A stretch of 15,321 bases of DNA from Alphaproteobacteria bacterium (lineage in GTDB: Bacteria > Pseudomonadota > Alphaproteobacteria > Micropepsales > Micropepsaceae): assembly GCA_003246795.1 (NCBI GenBank), contig QKCS01000074.1:1-15321 (forward strand), written 5' to 3'. The notes beneath the pieces are model-generated. The model did no database searches and had not been told where the DNA came from. It was given only the letters and a program-made list of their open reading frames with translations. This document shows positions 1-7,974 of this stretch, piece after piece. Positions within the stretch are counted from its first letter, which is position 1, and every line of letters begins with the position of its first letter. The position numbers and the translations under genes are program-made.

Positions 1-490
1 CGAAGGTGAAGAGCCGCCCCGGCTTGACCTGCACCTCCACCGGAATCTTGCCGCTGGGCGGCGTGGCCGCGAGCGCATCCTCCTGTGCGAGGTCATCGAT
101 CGAGCCGCCGGCGATGTTGATTTCGACCCGCGGCGCGAAATAGCCGAGCGCGTTCAGGGCTCGAGCGACACGCACCCTATCCTCGCGCGCGCGGGAGAAA
201 AGGACCCCCACGGAGTCGGGCGGTTCTTCAACATAGATGAAGAGAAGCGACGCCGATCTGACGGCGGCTTCGGTCTGCTCGTCTGCACGTTCGAGCTTCA
301 GCATCGGCTCGTATGCGAAGACGGCGTTGTCCGTCGCAGCCGACGCCATCGCGTCGGGTTCGTCGGATGATTCAGGCTGTTCGGCATGCGTCGCGGCGGT
401 TCCGATCGCCGCAATGCAGAGAGCGGCCGCACTCCAACGTGCGGCGCGCGCGAACGAGAGCCTCACGCGGTACATGTACCCCGTTGCCAT
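1..490 (-). CDS. TamA-like outer-membrane assembly protein, N-terminal part (partial)
   Basis: The reading frame is open from an ATG at 490 to the left edge, so the C-terminal beta-barrel lies outside the window. An in-frame TAA at 500-502 limits the start to ATG 490 or ATG 475; neither has a strong ribosome site. The first 36 residues form a Sec signal peptide: arginines, then a hydrophobic run (AAALCIAAIGTAATHA), with likely cleavage after HA. The following region reads as the first POTRA domain of the TamA/Omp85 family: a 'SRAREDRVRVARAL' helix, 'NALGYFAPRVEINIAGG', then 'KIPVEVQVKPGRLFTF'. Family members sit in the outer membrane and, with TamB, help insert outer-membrane proteins and move lipids. 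TamB usually follows tamA, so it would be expected beyond the left edge. It is divergent from the acyl-CoA ligase gene. The alternative is another Omp85-type POTRA protein. Confidence 0.8.
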   Translation of the reverse strand, partial: MATGYMYRVRLSFARAARWSAAALCIAAIGTAATHAEQPESSDEPDAMASAATDNAVFAYEPMLKLERADEQTEAAVRSASLLFIYVEEPPDSVGVLFSRAREDRVRVARALNALGYFAPRVEINIAGGSIDDLAQEDALAATPPSGKIPVEVQVKPGRLFTF

Positions 491-553
491 GCACGCGGTT
501 TACGAGCAGTTAACGGACGGCGCGGCGACGTTCGAAACGAACGCGCGCAGCGC

Positions 554-582
554 TTGTCAGCACGCGTGCGTCGCAATACATT
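554..582 (+). promoter_or_regulatory. Candidate sigma70-type promoter of the acyl-CoA ligase gene
   Basis: TTGTCA at 554-559 and TACATT at 577-582 are separated by exactly 17 bp, close to the TTGACA/TATAAT consensus (5/6 and 4/6 matches). Transcription would begin near 589, leaving a leader of about 13 nt before ATG 603. The spacer carries the perfect 10-bp palindrome GCACGCGTGC (560-569), which could be a regulator site. The gap 491-602 is shared with the divergent tamA-like gene; I see no convincing promoter on the other strand. Confidence 0.5.
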
Positions 583-602
583 CGCAGACGGTGGGCTCAC
601 AA

Positions 603-2156
603 ATGCCAGGGCGATTGATCAGCGGCACGCGCGCATTGTCTCTTGCGACACTGCAAGAGCGCGCGGAACGCGCGGCGTCCGCGTTCGCCGCGATCGGCGT
701 CGGGCCTGGCGACGGCATCGCGTTGTTCCTGCGCAACGACTTCGCTTTCTTCGAAGCGGGCATCGGCGCGGGAATGGTCGGCGCCTATTCGGTTCCGGTG
801 AACTGGCATTTCACGGCGGAAGAGGCCGGCTACATTATCAAGGATTCGGGCGCGAAGGCCGTGGTCGTTCACACGGACCTCTTGCCCATCGCACTCAAGG
901 CGACCCCGTCGGGCGTGCCGATTCTGGCCGTCGACACGCCGCCCGAGATTGCCGCCGCCTATCACTTGGCGCCGGCCGACTGTGCGATGCGGCCGGGGGT
1001 CAAGGTGTGGGACGCCTGGATCGAGAGCTTCCCGCGCCGCGCGCCGGAGGCGATCGAGCCCCCCGGCGCGATCATCTATACGTCGGGCACCACGGGGCGG
1101 CCCAAGGGCGTACGCCGGTTCCCGCCGACGGAGGCGCAGGCGCTGGCGTTGACCAAACTCATCGCGCGGGCGTTCGGGTTCGACGGCGTGCTGGTCGGCC
1201 AGAACAACGAACGCATTGTCACGGTCCTGACGGGCCCGATGTATCACTCGGCGCCCAACGCCTACGGCGGTTTCTCGGTGCGGGTGGGCGCAGACATCAT
1301 CCTGCAGCCGCGCTTCGATCCGGAGGAATTGCTCCAGCTGATCGAGAAACATCGCGTGACGCACCTGCACATGGTGCCGACGATGTTCGTGCGGCTGCTG
1401 AAACTGCCGGAAGAGGTCCGACGAAAGTACGACCTCTCATCGTTGAAGTTCGTCGTCCATGCGGCCGCGCCCTGCCCCGCCGACGTGAAGCAGCGGATGA
1501 TCGAATGGTGGGGCCCCGTCATCAACGAGTACTACGGCGCGACGGAGACCGGTGCGGTCGTGTTCTGCACGGCCGACGAGTGGCTGAAGCATCCGGGTAC
1601 GGTCGGCCAGGCACAGCCGGACGTGAAGCTCGTCATCATGGACGACTCGGGCAAAGAAGCGCCTGCGGGCCAACCCGGCGACGTTTACGTGCGACTCACA
1701 ACGGGCGGGGACTTCACCTATCACGGCGACGACGCGAAACGCGCCAAGGCCGAACGCAACGGGCTGATCTCGGTCGGCGACATCGGCTATGTCGACAAGG
1801 ACGGATTCCTATTCCTGTGCGACCGTCGCAATCACATGGTGATCTCCGGCGGCGTGAACATCTATCCGGCCGAGATCGAGGCGGAGATCTTGAAGATGCC
1901 CGGCGTTGCCGACTGTGCGGTCTTCGGTATTCCGGACACCGAGTTCGGCGAGTCGCTGTGCGCGATCGTGCAGCCGCAGCCCGAGGCCAAGGTGAGCGAG
2001 ACCGACGTGAAGTCGTTTCTGCGCGATCACCTGGCGCGCTACAAAGTGCCGAAGGTCGTCGAGTTCCGCGCCGAGTTGCCGCGCGAGGACTCCGGCAAGA
2101 TCTTCAAACGCAAGCTGCGCGACCCGTATTGGGAGAAAGCCGGGCGGCGGATTTGA
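603..2156 (+). CDS. AMP-forming acyl-CoA ligase (fatty-acid/bile-acid-CoA ligase type)
   Basis: Adenylate-forming enzyme of about 517 residues that activates a carboxylic acid with ATP and CoA to an acyl-CoA. The P-loop TSGTTGRPKG is at residues 160-169, the A5 motif YGATETG at 311-317, the hinge region (VGDIGYVDKDGF ... GGVNIYPAEIE) around 390-425, and the adenylation lysine is K499 in DSGKIFKRK. The length fits the family and all core motifs are intact. No signal peptide or membrane segment is seen, so it is cytosolic. ATG 603 is chosen because the conserved N-terminal domain begins there and GGTGGG lies just upstream; the frame is open back to 237, but that extension runs antisense to the tamA-like gene and looks non-coding. 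The substrate cannot be read from sequence; medium or long fatty acids or aryl/sterol side-chain acids are possible. A YjbR-type gene follows after 19 bp. Confidence 0.9.
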   Translation: MPGRLISGTRALSLATLQERAERAASAFAAIGVGPGDGIALFLRNDFAFFEAGIGAGMVGAYSVPVNWHFTAEEAGYIIKDSGAKAVVVHTDLLPIALKATPSGVPILAVDTPPEIAAAYHLAPADCAMRPGVKVWDAWIESFPRRAPEAIEPPGAIIYTSGTTGRPKGVRRFPPTEAQALALTKLIARAFGFDGVLVGQNNERIVTVLTGPMYHSAPNAYGGFSVRVGADIILQPRFDPEELLQLIEKHRVTHLHMVPTMFVRLLKLPEEVRRKYDLSSLKFVVHAAAPCPADVKQRMIEWWGPVINEYYGATETGAVVFCTADEWLKHPGTVGQAQPDVKLVIMDDSGKEAPAGQPGDVYVRLTTGGDFTYHGDDAKRAKAERNGLISVGDIGYVDKDGFLFLCDRRNHMVISGGVNIYPAEIEAEILKMPGVADCAVFGIPDTEFGESLCAIVQPQPEAKVSETDVKSFLRDHLARYKVPKVVEFRAELPREDSGKIFKRKLRDPYWEKAGRRI

Positions 2157-2175
2157 CGCCGGTGCGCGAAGAGCC

Positions 2176-2556
2176 ATGACCGAAGAGCAGTTCAACGCGT
2201 TCTGCGGTGCACTGCCGGGCACGAGTCACGTCGTGCAATGGGGCGGCTCGCACGTTTGGAAGGTCGGCGGCAAGGTCTTCGCCATCGCGGGATGGAACCG
2301 TGGAACCGAGCCGGGCGTCACGTTCAAAGTCTCCGATGTCGCCTTCGAGGTTCTGCGCGCCCGCCCGGGCCTGCGACCCGCGCCGTATCTCGCGTCGCGC
2401 GGCATGAAGTGGATTCAGCACTACGCAAAGCCCGGCCTTCGTGACGGCGACTTGCGGGCCTATCTCAAGGAATCCCACCGGATCGTCGCCTTCGGTCTTT
2501 CGAAGAAGATGCAAAAGGCGCTTGGTGTGCTGCCGCCCGCCCAGCCTCGCAGCTGA
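2176..2556 (+). CDS. MmcQ/YjbR family protein (DUF419)
   Basis: A 126-residue protein of the YjbR/CyaY-like fold family. It begins with the usual 'MTEEQFNAFC..LPGTSHVVQWG' pattern and contains 'HVWKVGGKVFAIAGW', the 'ASRGMKWIQHY' segment and the terminal 'LKESHRIVAFGLSKK' segment, where many homologues have SYRLV..KL.KK. Family members are small cytosolic proteins often called DNA-binding from structure, but the role is not established; I do not assign a reaction. The start is the ATG at 2176, preceded by GCGAAGAG as a plausible ribosome site. It lies 19 bp after the acyl-CoA ligase on the same strand and is probably co-transcribed. Its stop codon is one base from the stop of the convergent MBL gene. 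Confidence 0.85.
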   Translation: MTEEQFNAFCGALPGTSHVVQWGGSHVWKVGGKVFAIAGWNRGTEPGVTFKVSDVAFEVLRARPGLRPAPYLASRGMKWIQHYAKPGLRDGDLRAYLKESHRIVAFGLSKKMQKALGVLPPAQPRS

Positions 2557-2557
2557 T

Positions 2558-3676
2558 CTACTTTGCCGCTCCCGCGTCTTCCGTCAGCTTCTCGTTCTCG
2601 ATGCCTTTCGCGACGTTGTAGGCGGCCTGAACGATCGGCTGCTTGAAGAAGAGGCTGAAGAAGCGGGTCAGGATCGGATCGCCGTGCGTGAAGCGCGGCT
2701 CGACCTTCGAGAAGTCGACAGCCTCGCGGACGGCGTCGAGCGACTTGCCCTCAGCTGCGAGCGCGCCGACTTGGGCCGCGACGCTTTGCAGCGTTTCGAT
2801 CAGGAGATCGACGTAGCTCGTGTCTGTTAGGAGCGGACCATGACCCGGGATCAACGTCACGTAGCGCGTATCCTTGATCCGCTTGAGCACGCTGGCCCAG
2901 CTTTCGGGATAGCTGCCGAAGCCGTAAGGGACGGGCGCGACGACCGTGTCGCCGGCGGCGACGATGCGTTCCGCGCCCAAGGTCATGACGACGTCGCCCT
3001 TGGTGTTTCCCCATCCGAAGTGGCGCAATTGAACCGTCCGGCCGCCGAGGTCGATGTCGAGTTCGCGGTCGAACGTTATGGTCGGCGCGACGATCGTCAT
3101 GCGCATGATCTCGGCCTGATGAAGCTCCGCGTCGGCGATGAAGCGCTCCCAATACGCCCGCTCGGCCGCGCTGATCGACGAGCCGTCGATCGCCTTGTCG
3201 TCGGCAAGCGCCTTCTTCACGCTCTCCGCGGTTTTGAGCGCGCCGCCGTCGCGCTCGGCCTTGAAGATGCTTTGCATTGGCGCGCCCAGCATCGCGTCGC
3301 GCGTAAAAGTGTGGCTAACCACCTTCGCGCCCGGGAAGGCATCGAGCAGAGGCTGAATGCCCCGGTTGTGATCACCGTGCCAGTGGCTGATGACGATGTG
3401 GGTGACGGGCTTCGGCGTCAGCGCCTTGACCTTTGCGAACACCTGTTCGCCTTGCGCCGGAAAGCCGCCGGCATCGAAGACCAGGATGCCGTCGCGGCCT
3501 TCGACGATCACAGTGTTGCAGACGACCGGATAACGCATCGGGTCGGGCCGCTGGCCGACCCAAACGCCGCGCGCCAGTTCCTTCCATTCGAGAGCGAACA
3601 GGCCTTCGGCTTGCGCCGGGAGGCTTAGACTCGCGGCGAGCAACAGCCAGACGAAGAGACTCAGACGCGCGCGCAT
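2558..3676 (-). CDS. Secreted metallo-beta-lactamase fold hydrolase
   Basis: A 372-residue MBL-fold protein. The ATG at 3676 is preceded by a strong AGGAGG site. Residues 1-24 (MRARLSLFVWLLLAASLSLPAQA) form a clear signal peptide with an AxA cleavage site, so it should be periplasmic. The zinc motif HWHGDH has H98, H100, D102 and H103; D243 (AAGDTVV) and H279 (IPGHGP) complete most of the site. The third-histidine position reads GWGNTKGD, so N224 replaces the His usual in GxAHTxGD; I recall a similar GNT variant in some B3-like MBL proteins. The reaction is unknown: hydrolysis of an ester, lactam or thioester is possible, and antibiotic resistance should not be assumed. It is the last gene of the minus-strand block, 95 bp after the GST gene. 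Confidence 0.85.
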   Translation of the reverse strand: MRARLSLFVWLLLAASLSLPAQAEGLFALEWKELARGVWVGQRPDPMRYPVVCNTVIVEGRDGILVFDAGGFPAQGEQVFAKVKALTPKPVTHIVISHWHGDHNRGIQPLLDAFPGAKVVSHTFTRDAMLGAPMQSIFKAERDGGALKTAESVKKALADDKAIDGSSISAAERAYWERFIADAELHQAEIMRMTIVAPTITFDRELDIDLGGRTVQLRHFGWGNTKGDVVMTLGAERIVAAGDTVVAPVPYGFGSYPESWASVLKRIKDTRYVTLIPGHGPLLTDTSYVDLLIETLQSVAAQVGALAAEGKSLDAVREAVDFSKVEPRFTHGDPILTRFFSLFFKQPIVQAAYNVAKGIENEKLTEDAGAAK

Positions 3677-3732
3677 TCGATCCCTCCTCGGTTCCTGCGC
3701 GCATGCGAGCAAAGGTGCGAGGCGGCCGCCAA

Positions 3733-3766
3733 TCACGTCGGCGTGACCGGCGACCTTGCCAGGTCG
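3733..3766. repeat. Two tandem short hairpins between the GST and secreted MBL genes
   Basis: TCACG-TCGG-CGTGA (3733-3746) and CGACCT-TGCC-AGGTCG (3751-3766) are two perfect stem-loops (5-bp and 6-bp stems, 4-nt loops) separated by 4 bp. They begin 5 bp past the GST stop codon on the minus strand. No T-run follows on either strand, so they are not classical intrinsic terminators. They might attenuate transcription or protect the 3' end of the GST message. The rest of the 95-bp gap holds only the AGGAGG site of the MBL gene and a GGCGGCCGCC palindrome at 3721-3730. Confidence 0.4.
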
Positions 3767-3771
3767 TGGTG

Positions 3772-4383
3772 TTACGCCTTCGCGCTGGGGCGATCCTTCA
3801 CGCGTTCGTAGATCGCGGCAACGGTCTTCGCTTCGGTGTTCAAGGGTTGACCGACCTGCATGCCGAAATCGAGGAAGGCGAAGAGATGGATGTCGGCGTA
3901 GGTGAACCTGTCGCCGCAAACCCATTTGTGGCCGGAGATCATCTTGTCCAGCCACACAATGCGATCTTGCGCGATGCGCTTCAGGCCGTCGGCGGCCTCC
4001 GGCGCGGTCGGAATGCGGTCCTTGAAGAGCGGCAGACCCTGGCTGTAGCGGAAGCCGTTCGCTATCGGCTCGACGATGTTGAGGTCGATGCGCCGCGTCC
4101 ACATGCGCGTCTCCGCCTTCTCCTTCGGATTCGCGCCGATGAGCGCGGGTTTCGGATTCGTGTCTTCCAGGTATTCGCAGATCGCGACGATCTCGCTGAC
4201 TGTCGAGCCGTCGTCGAGTTCGAGGCACGGCATCTGACCCGCCATGTTCTTTTTCATATAGGGCTCTTGCCGGTTCTCGGCCTTCATCAGGTCGACTTCG
4301 ACCAGCGGGACCTTCAGCCCCTTCTCCGCCATGAACATGCGCACGACGCGCGGGTTTGGACCGATCGAGTTGTAGAATTTCAT
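3772..4383 (-). CDS. Glutathione S-transferase family protein
   Basis: A 203-residue cytosolic GST-fold protein that would conjugate glutathione to electrophiles or act in a glutathione-dependent isomerisation or dehalogenation. The N-terminal thioredoxin-like domain (about 1-80) carries 'FYNSIGPNPRVVRMF', the conserved cis-proline in GQMPCLEL (P52), and the glutathione-binding TVSE at 61-64 followed by AICEYLE. The helical C-terminal domain (about 90-195) contains the folding motif FTYADIHLF (160-168, D164). Ser6 is the nearest candidate for the thiol-activating residue, and there is no Cys in that loop. The start ATG 4383 has an AGGAGG site 7 bp upstream. It sits between two MBL hydrolase genes on the same strand, which suggests detoxification or degradation of a xenobiotic or lipid-derived electrophile; this is inference. 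Confidence 0.9.
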   Translation of the reverse strand: MKFYNSIGPNPRVVRMFMAEKGLKVPLVEVDLMKAENRQEPYMKKNMAGQMPCLELDDGSTVSEIVAICEYLEDTNPKPALIGANPKEKAETRMWTRRIDLNIVEPIANGFRYSQGLPLFKDRIPTAPEAADGLKRIAQDRIVWLDKMISGHKWVCGDRFTYADIHLFAFLDFGMQVGQPLNTEAKTVAAIYERVKDRPSAKA

Positions 4384-4444
4384 GGCTATCCTCCTGAAGG
4401 TTCGTTTTGACGAATTGGGCGGCATCTCGCACAGCGCGCGCCGC

Positions 4445-4458
4445 CGCTGTCAACAGCG
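4445..4458. promoter_or_regulatory. Inverted repeat overlapping a TTGACA box upstream of the GST gene
   Basis: CGCTGT-CA-ACAGCG is a perfect 6-bp inverted repeat with a 2-bp centre. On the minus strand it contains the consensus -35 hexamer TTGACA (4453-4448), about 65 bp before the GST start. No good -10 hexamer is visible at 16-18 bp, so the promoter is tentative. The arrangement would suit a dimeric repressor covering the -35 box. It also lies 6 bp past the stop of the upstream MBL gene, but no T-run follows it. Confidence 0.35.
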
Positions 4459-4463
4459 TCCGA

Positions 4464-5399
4464 TCAGGAAAGCCGATAGACGCTCTTTGACGTAGGGGCG
4501 CCGTCGGTCTTGGCGCGGCCGGTCGCGACCATGTGCTGCAAATGCGCGAGCACCGACATGGCGGCGGCGGGATGCAACTTCTTGTCGATTTCCGAATAGA
4601 TCACCGCGACCATGTCGGGGATGCGGGCGATGCCGTCCTTGAGGCACGCTTCGATCTGGCGTTCCCGCGCATGACGATGCTCGATCAGCTTGGCGACGAA
4701 GCGCTGCGGGTTCTTGATCGGGTTTCCGTGCGTCGGATAGTAGATCGCATCGTCGCGATGGGTGAGCTTCACGAGGCTTTCCAGGTACTGCCTCATATCG
4801 CCGTCGGGCGGGCCGATCACCGTCGTCGACCAGCCCATGACGTGGTCGCCGGGGAAGAGTGCCTTCTCTTCTCGTAGGGCGAAGCACATGTGGTTCGACG
4901 TGTGACCAGGCGTGTAGACGCAGTCGAACGTCCAGCCGTCTCCCTCGATCACGTCGCCGTCGCGCACAACGACGTCGGGGCGAAACGCCATGTCGCCACC
5001 CTCCTCCACCGCGACACCCTCCTCGCGCTTGCCCGCGCCGTGCGGGCCGAAGCCATAGGTTTTGGCGCCGGTCGCGGCCTTCAAGGGCGCCGCGGCCGGC
5101 GAGTGGTCGCTGTGCGTGTGGGTGATCAGGATATGCGTAACGGTTTCGCTCTTGAGCGCCGCTTTCAGCGCCTCGACGTGTTCGTCGATCAGCGGGCCGG
5201 GATCGATGACCGCGACCCTACCGCGGCCGACGATGTAGGTGCCGGTACCGTGGAAGGTGAACGCGTTTGGGTTGCGCGCGAGCACGCGGCGGATGAGCGG
5301 CGAGACCTGCACGGGTTTGCCGTACGCCGGATCGTAGGTGCGGTCCGTCGGCAGTTTCGGCAGTTCGACGTTCAAGTCGGCGGCTTTCGTCGCGGTCAA
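4464..5399 (-). CDS. Cytosolic MBL-fold hydrolase with C-terminal winged helix (LACTB2-like)
   Basis: A 311-residue metallo-hydrolase with a complete binuclear zinc site: H94, H96, D98 and H99 (HTHSDH), H166 (TPGHTSNH), D185 (FPGDHVMGW) and H224 (PTHGNP). After the MBL core (about 30-235), residues 240-300 (HRHARERQIEACL ... HPAAAMSVLAHLQHM) resemble the winged-helix tail of LACTB2-type proteins. Human LACTB2 is an endoribonuclease, but bacterial members are mostly uncharacterised and may be thioester or lactone hydrolases. No signal peptide is seen. The start appears to be TTG at 5399, four bases after the stop of the DUF1499 gene, with AGGAAG inside the upstream gene as a slightly distant ribosome site; no ATG exists between the preceding in-frame stop (5418-5420) and the conserved region. 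Tight spacing implies translational coupling. Confidence 0.88.
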   Translation of the reverse strand: MTATKAADLNVELPKLPTDRTYDPAYGKPVQVSPLIRRVLARNPNAFTFHGTGTYIVGRGRVAVIDPGPLIDEHVEALKAALKSETVTHILITHTHSDHSPAAAPLKAATGAKTYGFGPHGAGKREEGVAVEEGGDMAFRPDVVVRDGDVIEGDGWTFDCVYTPGHTSNHMCFALREEKALFPGDHVMGWSTTVIGPPDGDMRQYLESLVKLTHRDDAIYYPTHGNPIKNPQRFVAKLIEHRHARERQIEACLKDGIARIPDMVAVIYSEIDKKLHPAAAMSVLAHLQHMVATGRAKTDGAPTSKSVYRLS

Positions 5400-5403
5400 T
5401 GGT

Positions 5404-6126
5404 CTATTTCGCTTCCTTCACGGCGGCGAGGAACGCACGAATGCGCTCCGCGTTCTTGCCGATGTCGGATTTGCCGACGCGCGACATCGAACGGATGTCG
5501 AGGCGCGAACCTTCGCCTTCGGGCGCGATACGGATAACGACGTCATCCTTGAAGCCCCACCAGGCGGTCGTGTCCGTCGCCTCGATGCGGCCTTCGGCTT
5601 CTTCCGCGGCCACGATCTCCCAACCCATGGCGCGTGCGGTCGCTTCCGCACGCGCGAACATGTCGGCGGGCGGCACATCGGTGACAAGCGGTTGAATGTC
5701 AGCGTAGCCTTTTTCCTGCTCGGCCGGATCGGTCGCGTAGTCGACGCCGTTCGGCGCGCCGGCACGCAATGGCGCTATCGCGACAAAGGCGGGTGGGTCC
5801 GCGGTGTCGGTCGTGATGTCGTGGATAAAGGGCAAGCTCTGCGCTTTCATGCGCATGGTGATCGGCATATAGGCGGCGGCTCCGGCGATGACGAGCGCCA
5901 TCAGGAAAGCGACGAAACCGCCGGCCGAGCGGCGAACAAGCGCGAAGACGACCCAAAGCAGCGCGAACACGCCGGCCGCAGCCGCCATGTACACGCCCCA
6001 TTCCATGAACTTGAACGCCTGCGGAAGCTCCACAAGCTCGTAACGATAGGCGGGTCCCGCGGCAGCGACCAACGCCGCCGCCACGACCGCCACGAAGAGC
6101 GCCAGGCGCCCGAACAATCCGTTCAT
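5404..6126 (-). CDS. DUF1499 domain membrane protein
   Basis: A 240-residue protein with three predicted N-terminal transmembrane helices (about 5-25, 41-63 and 70-91; rich in Ala, Val and Leu) followed by a soluble domain of about 145 residues. The soluble part matches DUF1499 by its features: 'PPAFVAIAPLRAGAPN' near its start, 'ADIQPLVTDVPPADMFARA', 'MGWEIVAAEEAEGRIEATDTT' and the ending 'DIRSMSRVGKSDIGKNAERI'. The domain's biochemical role is not known to me. It presumably lies at the inner membrane with the domain on one face. ATG 6126 is preceded by GGGGGA. It begins 21 bp after the long-chain acyl-CoA ligase and ends 4 bp before the next gene, so it belongs to the same transcript. Confidence 0.85.
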   Translation of the reverse strand: MNGLFGRLALFVAVVAAALVAAAGPAYRYELVELPQAFKFMEWGVYMAAAAGVFALLWVVFALVRRSAGGFVAFLMALVIAGAAAYMPITMRMKAQSLPFIHDITTDTADPPAFVAIAPLRAGAPNGVDYATDPAEQEKGYADIQPLVTDVPPADMFARAEATARAMGWEIVAAEEAEGRIEATDTTAWWGFKDDVVIRIAPEGEGSRLDIRSMSRVGKSDIGKNAERIRAFLAAVKEAK

Positions 6127-6147
6127 CGTCGTTTCCCCCTGCCTTTT

Positions 6148-7791
<1,644 letters not shown>

Positions 7792-7814
7792 CAAATCCTC
7801 CTAATTGCGTCGCC

Positions 7815-7830
7815 CGGCGGTCGCCCGCCG
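7815..7830. other. Hairpin in the predicted 5' leader of the long-chain acyl-CoA ligase
   Basis: CGGCGG-TCGC-CCGCCG is a perfect 6-bp GC-only stem with a 4-nt loop. With transcription starting near 7836 (minus strand), it would lie almost at the 5' end of the messenger, about 24 nt before the ATG and outside the AGGAGG site. Such 5' stems often protect a message from RNA decay; a regulatory role is inference. Confidence 0.4.
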
Positions 7831-7842
7831 TCCTTTCCAGCA

Positions 7843-7871
7843 ATCCTACGGTCGCAGAACGTAGCGGACAA
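7843..7871 (-). promoter_or_regulatory. Candidate promoter of the long-chain acyl-CoA ligase block
   Basis: Read on the minus strand, TTGTCC (7871-7866) and TAGGAT (7848-7843) are separated by exactly 17 bp, each matching 4/6 of the sigma70 consensus. The leader would be about 45 nt. An inverted repeat CTACG-N9-CGTAG (7846-7850 and 7860-7864) fills the spacer and touches the -10 box, as a repressor site would. The rest of the 184-bp divergent gap (7792-7974) has no clear plus-strand promoter; a T-rich patch at 7889-7895 is the only other marked feature. Confidence 0.45.
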
Positions 7872-7974
7872 TACGAAGCTGCATGTCTTTTTGGATGTCG
7901 GCCGTTCGGGCTTGCGCCTTGACCGCGCAGGCTTAATGGGCCGAGGTAAGCCGTCATCACATCCGGACCCCGTC

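Noticed and set aside
237..602. N-terminal extension of the acyl-CoA ligase frame by 122 residues
   Set aside because: It runs antisense to the tamA-like gene, has low-complexity translation with no family similarity, and the conserved enzyme begins at ATG 603.
386..2179. Second long frame (about 597 codons) overlapping the acyl-CoA ligase
   Set aside because: Arg-rich translation without motifs, offset by one frame from a well-supported enzyme with intact motifs.
3677..4453. Continuation of the secreted MBL frame upstream to 4453 as a much longer protein
   Set aside because: The upstream part is a shadow of the GST gene; ATG 3676 has a perfect AGGAGG site and a signal peptide right after it.
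2558..5399. Beta-lactam resistance from the two MBL-fold proteins
   Set aside because: Both resemble general hydrolase subfamilies (one LACTB2-like, one with an altered zinc site) in a metabolic neighbourhood; the fold alone does not indicate beta-lactamase activity.
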